Below, piece by piece: positions 19,475 to 29,199 of a stretch of DNA of 64,000 nt. The stretch is from the NCBI RefSeq assembly GCF_024213555.1, contig NZ_JANAVO010000001.1:682001-746000 (forward strand). The letters are read 5' to 3'. Source of the stretch: Allokutzneria sp. A3M-2-11 16. Its GTDB lineage: Bacteria; Actinomycetota; Actinomycetes; Mycobacteriales; Pseudonocardiaceae. Position 1 is the first letter of the stretch, and each line of letters opens with the position of its first letter. The notes under the pieces were generated by a model, which did no database searches, was not told the origin of the DNA, and saw only the letters and a list, made by a program, of their open reading frames with translations. A program made the position numbers and the translations under genes.

Positions 19475-21820
19475 ATGCTGTCCATTCCTCAGAAAATCGC
19501 CGAAGAGCTCGGGGTTCGCGAGCGCCAGGTGGTCGCGGCGGTCGAGCTGCTCGACGGCGGCTCGACCGTGCCGTTCATCGCCCGGTACCGCAAGGAGGTC
19601 ACCGGGGAGCTCGACGACGCGCAGCTGCGCACGCTGGACGAACGCCTCGGCTACCTGCGGGAGCTGGAGGAGCGGCGCAAAGCCGTGCTGGAGTCGATCG
19701 ACTCGCAGGGCAAGCTCGACGACGCGCTGCGCGCGCAGATCCTGGCCGCGGAGTCCAAGGCCCGCCTCGAGGACATCTACCTCCCGTACAAGCCGAAGCG
19801 GCGCACCAAGGCGCAGATCGCGCGCGAGGCCGGGCTGGAACCGCTGGCGGACGGCCTGCTGGACAACCCGGACACCGACCCCAAGGCCGCGGCGGCGGTC
19901 TTCGTTGACGCGGACAAGGGCGTCGCCGACGTGCAGGCGGCGCTGGACGGGGCGCGCGCGATCCTGATCGAGCGCTTCGGCGAGGACGCCGACCTGATCG
20001 GTGATCTGCGCGAAACCGTGTGGTCGCGCGGCCGTCTCACCTCGAAGGTGCGCGAGGGCAAGGAGGAGGACGGCGCCAAGTTCTCGGACTACTTCGACTT
20101 CTCCGAGCCGCTGACGAAGCTGCCGTCACACCGGGTGCTGGCGATGCTGCGCGGGGAGAAGGAGGAGGTGCTCGACCTCATCCTGGACCCCGAGCCCGAT
20201 GGCGACGCGTCGGCGATCCCGACCGGCCCGAGCGACTACGAGGTCCGCATCGCCGCGCGCTTCGGCGTCGCCGACAAGGGGCGCCCCGCCGACAAGTGGC
20301 TGAGCGACACGGTGCGCTGGGCCTGGCGGACCAAGATCCTCGTGCACCTGCGCATCGACCTGCGGCTGCGGCTGCGACAGGCCGCCGAGGACGAGGCGGT
20401 GCGCGTCTTCGCGGCCAACCTCCGTGACCTGCTGCTGGCCGCGCCCGCGGGCTCCCGCGCGACGATGGGTCTCGACCCCGGCTTCCGCACCGGGGTGAAG
20501 GTCGCCATCGTCGACGCGACCGGCAAGGCCGTGGCCACCGACGTGATCTACCCGCACGTGCCGCAGCAGCAGTGGGACCAGTCGCTGGTCAAGCTGGCGA
20601 AGCTGGCCGAGCAGCACAATGTGGACCTGGTCGCGATCGGCAACGGCACCGCCTCCAGGGAGACCGACAAGCTGGCCGGTGACCTGATCAAGCTCCGCCC
20701 CGACCTCAAGCTGACCAAGGTCGTGGTGTCGGAGGCGGGCGCGTCGGTGTACTCGGCGTCGGCCTACGCCTCCCAGGAGCTGCCCGGCATGGACGTCTCG
20801 CTGCGCGGCGCGGTCTCCATCGCGCGCCGGTTGCAGGACCCGCTTGCCGAGCTGGTCAAGATCGACCCGAAGTCCATCGGCGTCGGCCAGTACCAGCACG
20901 ACCTGTCCGAGGTGAAGCTCTCCCGCTCGCTGGACGCGGTGGTCGAGGACTGCGTGAACGGCGTCGGCGTCGACGTGAACACCGCGTCCGTGCCGCTGCT
21001 GACCCGGGTCTCCGGCATCGGCGAGGGCCTCGCGGAGAACATCGTCTCGCACCGCGACGCCAACGGCCCGTTCCGCTCCCGCAAGGCGCTCAAGGACGTG
21101 GCTCGCTTGGGCCCCAAGGCTTTCGAGCAGTGCGCGGGCTTCCTCCGGATCCGCGGGGGCGACGACCCGCTCGACTCCTCCAGCGTGCACCCCGAGGCCT
21201 ACCCCGTCGTGCACCGCATCCTGCAGAACACCGGCAGCGAGGTGGCTTCTCTGATCGGCAACACCCGCGTGCTGCAGAGCCTGGACCCGCGGAAGTTCGT
21301 GGACGACACGTTCGGTCTGCCCACGGTCACCGACATCATCAAGGAGCTGGACAAGCCGGGCCGCGACCCGCGTCCGGCCTTCAAGACCGCGACCTTCGCC
21401 GACGGTGTGGAGAAGCTGGCCGACCTCAAGCCGGGCATGACCCTGGAGGGCGTGGTCACCAACGTGGCGGCGTTCGGCGCGTTCGTGGACATCGGCGTGC
21501 ACCAGGACGGCCTCGTGCACGTGTCGGCGATGTCGAACAACTTCGTCAAGGACCCGCACGACGTGGTCAAGTCCGGCGATATCGTCCGGGTGAAGGTCCT
21601 CGACGTGGACATCCCCCGCAAGCGCATCTCGCTGACGCTGCGCCTCGAGGACACCCCCGGGCCCGACCAGCGCGGTCAGCGCCGTGAGGCTCCGCGCGGC
21701 GGCGGCGGAGCACCCCGCCGTGGTGGCGGTGGTGGCGGCCAGCGCAACGCGTCCCCCGCCCCCGCGAGTGGCAGCGGCTCGATGGCCGACGCCCTCCGCC
21801 GCGCGGGCTTCGGCAAGTAG
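19475..21820 (+). CDS. tex: Tex-family RNA-binding transcription accessory protein
   Basis: 781 aa. Tex is a conserved nucleic-acid-binding protein of the transcription machinery, related to eukaryotic Spt6. The N-terminal helical region, YqgF-like RNase H domain ([17 protein letters not shown] near 330), helix-hairpin-helix ([16 protein letters not shown] near 510) and C-terminal S1 domain ([17 protein letters not shown] near 655) are in the usual order. The last about 50 residues are Gly/Arg-rich ([11 protein letters not shown]), a likely RNA-binding tail. GAAGGA overlaps the preceding stop and precedes the ATG by about six bases. A strong hairpin follows. Confidence 0.95.
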   Translation: MLSIPQKIAEELGVRERQVVAAVELLDGGSTVPFIARYRKEVTGELDDAQLRTLDERLGYLRELEERRKAVLESIDSQGKLDDALRAQILAAESKARLEDIYLPYKPKRRTKAQIAREAGLEPLADGLLDNPDTDPKAAAAVFVDADKGVADVQAALDGARAILIERFGEDADLIGDLRETVWSRGRLTSKVREGKEEDGAKFSDYFDFSEPLTKLPSHRVLAMLRGEKEEVLDLILDPEPDGDASAIPTGPSDYEVRIAARFGVADKGRPADKWLSDTVRWAWRTKILVHLRIDLRLRLRQAAEDEAVRVFAANLRDLLLAAPAGSRATMGLDPGFRTGVKVAIVDATGKAVATDVIYPHVPQQQWDQSLVKLAKLAEQHNVDLVAIGNGTASRETDKLAGDLIKLRPDLKLTKVVVSEAGASVYSASAYASQELPGMDVSLRGAVSIARRLQDPLAELVKIDPKSIGVGQYQHDLSEVKLSRSLDAVVEDCVNGVGVDVNTASVPLLTRVSGIGEGLAENIVSHRDANGPFRSRKALKDVARLGPKAFEQCAGFLRIRGGDDPLDSSSVHPEAYPVVHRILQNTGSEVASLIGNTRVLQSLDPRKFVDDTFGLPTVTDIIKELDKPGRDPRPAFKTATFADGVEKLADLKPGMTLEGVVTNVAAFGAFVDIGVHQDGLVHVSAMSNNFVKDPHDVVKSGDIVRVKVLDVDIPRKRISLTLRLEDTPGPDQRGQRREAPRGGGGAPRRGGGGGGQRNASPAPASGSGSMADALRRAGFGK

Positions 21821-21826
21821 TTCCGT

Positions 21827-21858
21827 CCGCTGGGGAAGCGAACGCGCTTCCCCAGCGG
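21827..21858. terminator. Bidirectional hairpin terminator between tex and a convergent small gene
   Basis: CCGCTGGGGAAGCG pairs perfectly with CGCTTCCCCAGCGG around an AACG loop (14-bp stem). It starts six bases after the tex stop and ends just before the stop of the convergent coiled-coil gene, so it can serve both. Confidence 0.85.
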
Positions 21859-21859
21859 C

Positions 21860-22051
21860 TCATTTCCCGCCGCGCTCGCGACGCTTGACCGCGTGCAGCT
21901 CGCGCAGCTGCCCCAGTTCGCCGCGCATGCGGTGGATCTCTCCCTGGAGCTGGGCGTACTCGACCGCGCCGATGCGTCGGAGCTGCTCGGCCAGGGCCGC
22001 GTTCGCCGCTTCCAGCTGAGCGATCCTCTTCGCCTTCTTGCAACCGAACAT
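21860..22051 (-). CDS. Small coiled-coil protein
   Basis: 63 aa starting MFGCKKAKRIAQLEAAN. After a short basic N-terminus with one Cys, nearly the whole protein is a heptad-rich amphipathic helix (IAQLEAANAALAEQL, then EIHRMRGELGQLREL), ending in a basic RRERGGK tail. No family recognised. I chose the ATG at 22051 because GGGAG lies about 10 bases upstream and the heptads begin soon after. It stands alone between a terminator and the HEAT-repeat gene. Confidence 0.6.
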   Translation of the reverse strand: MFGCKKAKRIAQLEAANAALAEQLRRIGAVEYAQLQGEIHRMRGELGQLRELHAVKRRERGGK

Positions 22052-22170
22052 GTCTGCGCTCCCGCGATCAGGAAATCCCGTGCTGCTCCGGGAATCGCCG
22101 AGGGGCGGGCACCTCGTTAGCACAAGCACACTGTTCGTTATTCAACGAAATCTTGTCGTTCCCAAGTTAC

Positions 22171-23631
22171 TCAGAGAGCCAGGTAGAACCGGAGCAGCCG
22201 GGTGATGCGGGCGTCCAACGGGGCACCGGAGATGAGCGAGCGGAGTTCGTCGGCGCGGGCCCCGGTCGGCGCGGTGTACAACGTCGTCAGCTCCCGCATG
22301 CAGTTGCGCAGGTCGACGCGCGCCAGCACACCCAGCTCCGGATCGTCCAGCAGGCGCAGGTCGGCCACGAGCCGCGCCAGCGTGTCCCCGGAGCGGAGCA
22401 GGCGGTGCCCCGCGAGGCGCACCGCCTTCGCCCGGCCGGGTTCGACGAGCCCGAAAAGGAACTCCTCGGCCAAGTCGTTGCCCTGCAAGGCGGTCGCGGC
22501 TGCTTTGATGACGCCCGGCGCGGGGTCGTCGAGCAACGGAACGTAGGTTTCGGTCGCCGTGTGCCCGAGCCGCCGCAACGCGCGCGCCGCCTCCACGCGC
22601 GTACGAACACGTGGTTCTTCCAAGCACGGCAACAGGATTTCCACATCCGCAGCCGTGCCAGTCTCGCCAAGACCGGCCACCGCCCAGGGGTTGGGCAGGA
22701 GGCGGCGGTAGTGGTCGGCGGGGTCGCGCTCCGCCCTCCGCAGCACGATCTGAGCGACCAGCCGCACCGCCGCGCTGCGGTCGCACAAGGCGTCCACAGC
22801 GGTGTCGACCTCGCCGAGGGTGTACACGGCCTCAGCCCGCACGGTCGCCAGGCGGCTGTTCAGGAGCACGCGGATCGATTCGACATCACCGCTCAAGCGC
22901 GCCAGCCGGGCAGCCGCCTCCGCGCAGAGACCGCGGTTGCCCTGGTCGGGGTCGCGCAACGCAGCGCCGTTCAGCGCCGCGATGTCCAGACGGCCGTCGC
23001 CGATACCCTTCTGGTACGCGGCACGGCGAATCCGATAGCTCGGATTCCCCATGGCGGCAACGAGAACTCGGTCATCAGCGAGCGCACTGTCCACAGCGGA
23101 CAGAAGCCAGGCACCTGCCTGGCGGTTCTCCAGCGCGAACGCCACCGGGCCGAGCTGTGCGAAGGCCGCGACGGGATCGGCGGCCAGGCGCTCCGCACAG
23201 ATCGCCTGCGCCCGCTCACGGATCTCCGGCACCCAGTCGGCCGCGCGCAGCGCGAGGACCGGCCCGGCCAGCAGACTGTCCATTGTGGACAACTCGACCA
23301 TTGCCAGTTCGCGCGCGTAACCCTGGCGGCAGCACGCGGCGATGGCCAGGTCGAGTGCGGTCACCCGCTTGCCGAGCAGCCGCTCCCCGAGCATGGCGTC
23401 GACCGTCAAGTCCCGCCGCGCGGCGGCGTCGATCTCCCGCCAGAGTCGCGGATCAGCCTGGGCCAGCAAGGTTTCCGCGGTGGCGTCGGCACCAGCGTGC
23501 GCGGCGGACAGGATCGTCATCACCGCGGTCTCACCGTCGAGGCCGGTCAGCTCGAAGACGTCAGCGTGCGTCGGCCACACGATCCGACCTCGGCGCGGCC
23601 ACTTCCGTACTAGTGCGCGCAGTGCTTCCAT
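22171..23631 (-). CDS. HEAT-repeat protein
   Basis: 486 aa of tandem helical repeats with HEAT-like spacing (for example VRAEAVYTLGEVDTAVDALC, VRTRVEAARALRRLGHTATE, GVIKAAATALQGNDLAEEF). No catalytic motif. Such solenoids are usually protein- or nucleic-acid-binding scaffolds. It begins 12 bases after the ABC-F stop in the same operon, so a ribosome- or regulation-linked partner role is possible; this is inference from position. A near-perfect copy of the GTCCAC palindrome lies in the gene at 23278-23290. Confidence 0.75.
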   Translation of the reverse strand: MEALRALVRKWPRRGRIVWPTHADVFELTGLDGETAVMTILSAAHAGADATAETLLAQADPRLWREIDAAARRDLTVDAMLGERLLGKRVTALDLAIAACCRQGYARELAMVELSTMDSLLAGPVLALRAADWVPEIRERAQAICAERLAADPVAAFAQLGPVAFALENRQAGAWLLSAVDSALADDRVLVAAMGNPSYRIRRAAYQKGIGDGRLDIAALNGAALRDPDQGNRGLCAEAAARLARLSGDVESIRVLLNSRLATVRAEAVYTLGEVDTAVDALCDRSAAVRLVAQIVLRRAERDPADHYRRLLPNPWAVAGLGETGTAADVEILLPCLEEPRVRTRVEAARALRRLGHTATETYVPLLDDPAPGVIKAAATALQGNDLAEEFLFGLVEPGRAKAVRLAGHRLLRSGDTLARLVADLRLLDDPELGVLARVDLRNCMRELTTLYTAPTGARADELRSLISGAPLDARITRLLRFYLAL

Positions 23632-23643
23632 GCCGCCCCCTGG

Positions 23644-25281
23644 TCAACGATCGTGAACGCGGCCCTCAACCACTTCGATCCGCCGGGTGGTGTGAACCGC
23701 GTCCAGCATCCGCCGGTCGTGCGTCACCAGCAACAGAGTTCCGGTGTAGGACTCCAGCGCCGACTCCAGCTGCTCGATGGCGGCCAGGTCGAGGTGGTTC
23801 GTCGGCTCGTCGAGCACGAGCAGGTTCACCCCGCGCGCCTGGAGCAACGCCAGCCCGGCGCGCGTGCGCTCGCCCGGCGAGAGCGACACGGCGGAACGGA
23901 GGACGTGCTGGGACCGGAGGCCGAACTTCGCCAGCAGGGTACGGATGTCCGCGGGCAGCCAGTCCGGCACCTGGACGGCGAAACTGTCCAAAAGGGACTG
24001 TTCGCCGACGAAAGCCGCTCGTGCCTGGTCGATCTCACCGACCTCGACGCCCGAGCCGAGGGTGGCGTGCCCGGTGTCCAACGGGATGCGGCCGAGGAGC
24101 GCTCCGAGCAACGTGGACTTGCCGGAGCCGTTCGAGCCGGTGATCGCGACGCGGTCGGCCCAGTCGATCTGGAGGTCGACCGGACCGAGGGTGAAGCCGC
24201 CGCGCTTGACCACCGCGGAGCGCAGCGAGGCCACGACGGAGCCGGAGCGGGGCGCCGCGGCGATCTCCATGCGCAGCTCCCACTCCTTGCGCGGCTCCTC
24301 GACCACGTCGAGGCGTTCGATCATGCGCTCGGTCTGCCGAGCCTTGGAAGCCTGCTTTTCCGTTGCCTCGGAACGGAATTTGCGGCCCTGCTTGTCGTTG
24401 TCCTTGGCCTTGCGGCGCGCGTTCTTGACGCCCTTCTCCATCCAGGCCCGCTGCGCCTGCCCCCTGGCCTCCAGCGACGCCTTGGTGTCGGCGTACTCCT
24501 CGTAGTCCTCGCGGGCATGCCGCCGCGCGACCTCGCGTTCCTCCAAATAGGACGCATAACCGCCGCCGTAGACCAAAACCTGTTGCTGCGCGAGGTCGAG
24601 CTCGACCACAGAGGTCACGGTCCTGGTTAGGAACTCACGATCGTGGCTGACCAGCACTGTGCCCGCGCGGAGCCCGGTGACGAAGCGCTCCAGGCGATCG
24701 AGCCCGTCCAGGTCGAGGTCGTTGGTGGGCTCGTCGAGCAGGAAGACGTCGTAGCGGCTCAGCAGCAGCGAGGCCATGCCCGCGCGGGCCGCCTGCCCGC
24801 CGGAGAGCGAGGCCATCGGCTGGTCGAGGTTGATCGTCAGGCCGAGATCGTCGGCGACCTCCTCGGCCCGGTCTTCGAGATCCGCGCCGCCGAGGGCGAG
24901 CCAGCGCTCCAGCGCAATCGCGTAACCGTCGTCGGCCCCGGGCTCCCCGCCCGCCAGCGCCTCCGCCGCCAGGTCCATCTCCGCCTGCGCCCCGGTCACC
25001 CCGGTGCGGCGGCCGAGGAACGCGCGCACGGACTCGTCGGCCCGCCGCTCCGGCTCCTGCGGGAGGTAGCCGATGGTGCTGGTCGGCGGGCTGAGCTGGA
25101 CGACGCCCCGCTCCGGCGGGATCAGCCCGCCCAGCGTCCTCAGCAGGGTGGACTTGCCCGCGCCGTTGACCCCGACCAGGCCGATCACGTCGCCGGGCGC
25201 GACGACGAGATCAAGGCCGGAAAAGAGGATCCGGTCGCCGTGACCGGCGCTGAGGTCCTTGGCGACGAGGGTGGCGCTCAT
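23644..25281 (-). CDS. ABC-F family ATPase (ribosome-associated)
   Basis: About 545 aa with two ABC domains and no membrane segment, the ABC-F layout. Domain 1 has Walker A GVNGAGKST (about 39-47), LSGGQ and FLLDEPTNDLD. A long charged linker (about 240-300, KNARRKAKDNDKQGRK) forms the P-site-tRNA interaction region. Domain 2 has GSNGSGKST and VLDEPTNHLD; its signature is LSPGER. ABC-F proteins act on ribosomes as translation factors or antibiotic-resistance proteins. A TetR gene just upstream favours inducible resistance. I use ATG 25281 (MSATLVAKDL, the usual family start); ATG 25293 is also possible. Confidence 0.9.
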   Translation of the reverse strand: MSATLVAKDLSAGHGDRILFSGLDLVVAPGDVIGLVGVNGAGKSTLLRTLGGLIPPERGVVQLSPPTSTIGYLPQEPERRADESVRAFLGRRTGVTGAQAEMDLAAEALAGGEPGADDGYAIALERWLALGGADLEDRAEEVADDLGLTINLDQPMASLSGGQAARAGMASLLLSRYDVFLLDEPTNDLDLDGLDRLERFVTGLRAGTVLVSHDREFLTRTVTSVVELDLAQQQVLVYGGGYASYLEEREVARRHAREDYEEYADTKASLEARGQAQRAWMEKGVKNARRKAKDNDKQGRKFRSEATEKQASKARQTERMIERLDVVEEPRKEWELRMEIAAAPRSGSVVASLRSAVVKRGGFTLGPVDLQIDWADRVAITGSNGSGKSTLLGALLGRIPLDTGHATLGSGVEVGEIDQARAAFVGEQSLLDSFAVQVPDWLPADIRTLLAKFGLRSQHVLRSAVSLSPGERTRAGLALLQARGVNLLVLDEPTNHLDLAAIEQLESALESYTGTLLLVTHDRRMLDAVHTTRRIEVVEGRVHDR

Positions 25282-25304
25282 GCCGAAAAGCATGGCGTGA
25301 GCGC

Positions 25305-25898
25305 TCAGCCCTCCGCCGCGCGGGTCCAGGTCCGGATCAGCAGCTCTACGGCGTCGACCACGACGTCGTCCTGGATCTCACCGGGGAAGAGCAGGCGCTG
25401 GATGAGCAGGCCGTCCTCCAGCGCGTGCAGGATCAGCGCCAGGAAGGCCGGATCTGCGGGCGGGTTCTTCCCGGCGAAGATCCGTTCGAGGGTGCGGGTG
25501 TGCGCGTCGCGGGCGATCGTCTCGCGCTCGGCGAGCCGCGGCCGGATCTCCTCGTTGCGCAGCGCGTAGAGCATCAGTTCGGTCCGCAAGGCGAGCCACC
25601 CGGTCAGGTTCTCGGCCCGCGCGCGGTTCCATTCGCGGACGGCCTCCCACGGGTTCTCGCTCTTCTGGAGGGCCGTGACCTCCTCCAGTTCGCGCAGCGT
25701 CCGCCGCTTCAGCAACTCGCCGACCAGCTGGTGCTTGTCCTCGAAGTTCCCGTAGAAGGCACCCCTGGTGTAGCCGGCGCGCTCGGCGATCTGCTCCACC
25801 GACGCGCCGTTCACGCCGCGTTCGGCGAACAGCTCGGCGGCGGCGTCGAGGAGCCGTTCCCGGGTCTGCGCGCGGCTCTGTTCCCTGGTCAGACGCAT
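25305..25898 (-). CDS. TetR-family transcriptional regulator
   Basis: About 197 aa. N-terminal HTH (LLDAAAELFAERGVNGASV then RAGYTRGAFYGNF) and a helical ligand-binding domain. First gene of the TetR-ABC-F-HEAT operon, divergent from the amidase operon across about 50 bp with a palindrome, so it probably represses both directions and is induced by a small molecule, perhaps a ribosome-targeting drug. ATG 25898 (MRLTREQSRAQ) is preferred; an ATG five codons upstream and a TTG at 25925 are alternatives. Confidence 0.88.
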   Translation of the reverse strand: MRLTREQSRAQTRERLLDAAAELFAERGVNGASVEQIAERAGYTRGAFYGNFEDKHQLVGELLKRRTLRELEEVTALQKSENPWEAVREWNRARAENLTGWLALRTELMLYALRNEEIRPRLAERETIARDAHTRTLERIFAGKNPPADPAFLALILHALEDGLLIQRLLFPGEIQDDVVVDAVELLIRTWTRAAEG

Positions 25899-25925
25899 GT
25901 GCCGAATATACATTAGTGCATCCAA

Positions 25926-25939
25926 ATACAGAGTTGTAT
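25926..25939. promoter_or_regulatory. Probable TetR operator overlapping the amidase promoter
   Basis: ATACA-GAGT-TGTAT is an inverted repeat with five-base arms. Its right arm overlaps TATCTT (25937-25942), a -10-like box only seven bases from the amidase ATG, which has no ribosome site; this suggests a leaderless amidase transcript blocked when the regulator binds. Confidence 0.55.
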
Positions 25940-25949
25940 CTTAACGGCC

Positions 25950-27371
25950 ATGTGGACGAAGAGCGCGACCGAGCTGGCCGCCGCCGTGCGGTCCGGAGAG
26001 CTGGGGGCCGCCGAGGTCATCCGCGCTCACCTCGACCGCATCGCCGAGGTCAACCCCGCGGTCAACGCCGTCACCAGGACCTTGGAGCGCGAGGCGCTGG
26101 CCGCGGCCGAAGACATCGACCGGCGCAGGGCGGCCGGAGAACAGCTCGGCGAACTGGCCGGGGTTCCCTTGACCGTGAAGGAGAACATCGACGTCCGAGG
26201 CTCCGCGACGACGCACGGCGTGCCCCATTTCGAGCACGCGATCGCGGAGGCGGACGCGCCGCAAGTGCGGCGGCTGCGCGAGGCCGACGCGATCCCGATC
26301 GGCCGCGCGAACATGCCTGACCTGACTCTCGGCGGCAATGCCACGACCAGCCAGCTCTTCGGCACGACGGTGAACCCGTGGGACAGCACCAAAACCCCGG
26401 GTGGGACCAGCGGCGGGGACGGCGCGGCCGTCGCCTCGGGCATGGCCGCGCTCGGGCTGGGCAACGACTCCGGCGGCTCGATCCGGCTCCCGGCGATGTG
26501 CTGCGGCGTCGCGGGGTTGAAGGCGAGCCACGGGCGCCTACCGTCCGATCACCGGGTCGCCGGGACCGAACCGACGCTGGCCTCGCAACTGCTGCCGGTG
26601 GACGGGCCGATCGCCCGCACCGTCGCTGACCTCCGTGCCGCTTTTCGCGTCCTGGCCGGGACCGATCCGAACGACCCGCTCGCCCTCCCCGTGCCGTTGG
26701 ACGGACCGCCGTTGGAGGCGCCGATCAGGGTCGGTGTGGTGGCGAACCCTGGCGGATTCGGTGTGCACCAAGGCATTCGGGCCGAGGTCGAGCGAGCCGC
26801 CGCCACGCTGAGCGATGCCGGGTACGCGGTCGAGGAGGCCGAGCTGCCGCGCTACCCGGACGCCCTGGCCGCCTACGGGAAGTTGATCAGCACGGAGTTC
26901 ACGCTGTCGTGGCCGCGCATCCGGCCGCTGCTGACCGAGGAGAGCGCCCGGCACCTGGAGCTGTCCTTCGAACGCATGCCGCCGTGTTCCCTGGCCGACT
27001 ACGTGAGCGTCATCGGCGAGCGGCACGGAATAGTCCGGGACTGGATGCGGTTCCAGCAGCGGTACCCGCTGGTGGTCGGCCCGGTCTGCACACAGCCGAT
27101 CGGTCCCGCTCGCCCGCGGGTGCTCGGCCCGGAGGAACACATGCGTGCGACGTTGTCGATCAGCCTGAACACCGCGACCTCGCTCGTCGGCGTGCCCGCG
27201 GTGGCGGTGCCGACCGGAGTCGTGGACGGTGTGCCGATGGGGGTCCAGGTGATCGGCGCGCGCTTCCGCGAGGACCTGTGCCTGTCGGCGGCCGAGGTGA
27301 TCGAACGGCGGTTCGGCACCTTCACCCCCGTGACGCCAGGCTGGAAAGGCGAGCAAGCGTGGACCAGGTGA
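25950..27371 (+). CDS. Amidase-signature family amidohydrolase
   Basis: 473 aa. The Ser-cisSer-Lys triad is visible: K77 in TVKENID, cis-Ser154 in GGTSGGDGAA and nucleophile S177 in NDSGGSIRLPA. Members hydrolyse amides (aryl, fatty or amino-acid amides); the substrate here is unknown. The transcript appears leaderless. The HipA_2 gene overlaps its end, so they share an operon that faces the TetR-ABC-F operon. Confidence 0.92.
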   Translation: MWTKSATELAAAVRSGELGAAEVIRAHLDRIAEVNPAVNAVTRTLEREALAAAEDIDRRRAAGEQLGELAGVPLTVKENIDVRGSATTHGVPHFEHAIAEADAPQVRRLREADAIPIGRANMPDLTLGGNATTSQLFGTTVNPWDSTKTPGGTSGGDGAAVASGMAALGLGNDSGGSIRLPAMCCGVAGLKASHGRLPSDHRVAGTEPTLASQLLPVDGPIARTVADLRAAFRVLAGTDPNDPLALPVPLDGPPLEAPIRVGVVANPGGFGVHQGIRAEVERAAATLSDAGYAVEEAELPRYPDALAAYGKLISTEFTLSWPRIRPLLTEESARHLELSFERMPPCSLADYVSVIGERHGIVRDWMRFQQRYPLVVGPVCTQPIGPARPRVLGPEEHMRATLSISLNTATSLVGVPAVAVPTGVVDGVPMGVQVIGARFREDLCLSAAEVIERRFGTFTPVTPGWKGEQAWTR

Positions 27372-28183
27372 CCGCGATCCGGTACGTCACACCGCTGCGC
27401 GAGGGCGGGTCGCTGCCGGGGATCATGGAGGCCGACGACCTCGGCACCTACGTGGTGAAGTTCCGCGGCGCGGGCCAGGGCCGCAAGGTGCTCGTCGCCG
27501 AGGTGGTCAGCGCGCGCATCGCCCGCGCGCTGGGCCTGCCGGTGCCGGAGCTCGTCACCGTCGAGCTCGACCCGGTGCTCGCCACCAGCGAACCCGACCA
27601 GGACATCCAGGACCTGCTGCGCGCCAGCGGCGGCCTCAACCTGGGCATGGACTACCTGCCCGGCGCGCTGGACTTCAACCCCACGGCGTTCTCGGTCGAC
27701 TCGGAGTTCGCCGGGCGGGTGGTGTGGTTCGACGGCCTCATCGGCAACGTCGACCGGTCCTGGCGCAACCCCAACATGCTGTCCTGGCACGGAAAACCGC
27801 ACCTGATCGACCACGGCTCGGCGCTGACCTTCCACCACAACTGGCCGCGCCGGGAGGCGTGGGTGGCGAAGCCGTACGACGCGAGCGACCACGTGTTGAT
27901 CGACTTCGCGCCAGATGTGGCCGCCGCCGACGCCGCGCTCGCCCCGCTGGTCACCCGCGAGCTGCTGGAGGCCGCCCTGGCCCATGTCCCGGACGCCTGG
28001 CTGGCGGAAGAGCCCGGCTTCGGTGACACCGCGGAGCTGCGCGCGGCGTACGTCGACCAGCTCGCCGCGCGCGCCGCGGCGAGCACCGCGTGGCTGCCCG
28101 ACCCGACGATCAGGAAGGATCGGACCCCATCCAAGGTCGGGGCGAACCGGCCGGACTGGCTGACCAAGGGCGGCGGGAAGTGA
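27359..28183 (+). CDS. HipA_2-family kinase-like protein
   Basis: 274 aa. Resembles actinobacterial HipA_2 proteins: LGTYVVKFRGAGQGRKVLVAEV near the N-terminus (nucleotide-binding Lys), GNVDRSWRNPNML near 130-142 (catalytic Asp/Asn loop) and LIDHGSAL (metal-binding Asp). Relatives of HipA toxin kinases, but the role of this subgroup is not established. GTG at 27359 or 27368 can start; both overlap the amidase end, the latter as GTGA. The DUF3037 gene overlaps its stop by four bases, a recurring pair. Confidence 0.8.
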   Translation: MDQVTAIRYVTPLREGGSLPGIMEADDLGTYVVKFRGAGQGRKVLVAEVVSARIARALGLPVPELVTVELDPVLATSEPDQDIQDLLRASGGLNLGMDYLPGALDFNPTAFSVDSEFAGRVVWFDGLIGNVDRSWRNPNMLSWHGKPHLIDHGSALTFHHNWPRREAWVAKPYDASDHVLIDFAPDVAAADAALAPLVTRELLEAALAHVPDAWLAEEPGFGDTAELRAAYVDQLAARAAASTAWLPDPTIRKDRTPSKVGANRPDWLTKGGGK

Positions 28184-28575
28184 CCGAGCGGCGGCACGTC
28201 TTCGAGTACGCGGTGCTCCAGGTCGTGCCGCGCGCCGAACGCGGCGAGTCGATCAACGCCGGGGTGCTGCTGTACTGCCGCAGGCTGGACTACCTCGGTT
28301 CGCGGACGCACCTGGACGTGGACCGGCTGCGCGCACTCGACCCCACGGCGGACCCCGGCGACATCGGGCGCGCGGTGCAGGCTTTCGCGGAGGTCTGCGC
28401 GGCCTCGGAACGCGCGGGCCTGGCCGCCGACGAGGAGATCGGCCGCCGGTTCCGCTGGTTGACCGCGCCGCGCAGCACGGTCGTCCGCGCGGGCCCCGTC
28501 CACACCGGACTCACCCTGGACCCCGACGCCGACGCCGACCGCCTCCTGCGCCAGCTCGTCCTCCCCGTCCACTGA
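28180..28575 (+). CDS. DUF3037 family protein
   Basis: 131 aa, starting MTERRHVFEYAVLQVVPRAERGESINAGV, the characteristic DUF3037 N-terminus. The GTG start overlaps the HipA_2 stop (GTGA), so the two are translated together. DUF3037 occurs next to HipA_2 in many genomes; a toxin-antitoxin-like or regulatory pair is a reasonable guess but not shown. Confidence 0.85.
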   Translation: MTERRHVFEYAVLQVVPRAERGESINAGVLLYCRRLDYLGSRTHLDVDRLRALDPTADPGDIGRAVQAFAEVCAASERAGLAADEEIGRRFRWLTAPRSTVVRAGPVHTGLTLDPDADADRLLRQLVLPVH

Positions 28576-28631
28576 CACTTCACGTCCGCTGGGCACGTGC
28601 GGGTTGATGGGTACGGCACTAGCGTCAGGGG

Positions 28632-29195
28632 ATGGCGAGCTTTCCCGCGTGGGCGAACGAAAAAGCGGTTGTTGTGCCTTACCAGGAGGTGTGGGCGGCT
28701 CGGGCGGCGGAAGAACGCGCGCGGCTCATTGAGGTGCTCGCGCCGTGGTTGGTCGAAGGCGTGGAGCACGTTGGTTCGACAGCCGTGCCAGGGCTCGCCG
28801 CGAAGCCGATCGTGGACCTCATGGCTTCGGTGCGCGATCACACCGACGACGCGGCGCACGCACCGCTGATTGACGACGGATGGCACCTAGTGCCGCCGGA
28901 GCTGGACGTGCGGCCATGGCGACGGTTCTTCATTCGCCCGGACTCCGCGGGGCTGCACCGCGTCGCGCACCTGCACGTGGTCTCCCCGGGACATCGCCGT
29001 TGGCGGGACCAGATCGCGTTTCGCGACGCACTGCGCGCCGATACGGCTTTGGCCAGCGAATACGCCGAGCTGAAGCAGCGGCTGTCGGCGGACCACGGCG
29101 CGGACCGCGAGGCGTACACGGCGGGCAAGTCCGAGTTCGTCGGGCGCGTTCTGCGAGCATGCTCTAGCGGTTATATGCCTGACGAGTTACATTAG
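28632..29195 (+). CDS. GrpB/UPF0157 family protein
   Basis: 187 aa of the GrpB-like nucleotidyltransferase-fold family: VEHVGSTAVPGLAAKPIVDLM near 42-62 holds the GS and D-x-D-like active-site pattern, and HLHVV follows at about 115. Members are often fused to CoaE or stand alone; the reaction is not established. No clear ribosome site. Its last bases overlap the promoter of the ArsR gene. Confidence 0.85.
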   Translation: MASFPAWANEKAVVVPYQEVWAARAAEERARLIEVLAPWLVEGVEHVGSTAVPGLAAKPIVDLMASVRDHTDDAAHAPLIDDGWHLVPPELDVRPWRRFFIRPDSAGLHRVAHLHVVSPGHRRWRDQIAFRDALRADTALASEYAELKQRLSADHGADREAYTAGKSEFVGRVLRACSSGYMPDELH

Positions 29196-29199
29196 CGCC

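Noticed and set aside
23278-23293. DnaA-box cluster or origin
   Set aside because: A single perfect TTGTCCACA inside a HEAT-repeat gene with no dnaA/dnaN nearby and no AT-rich region.
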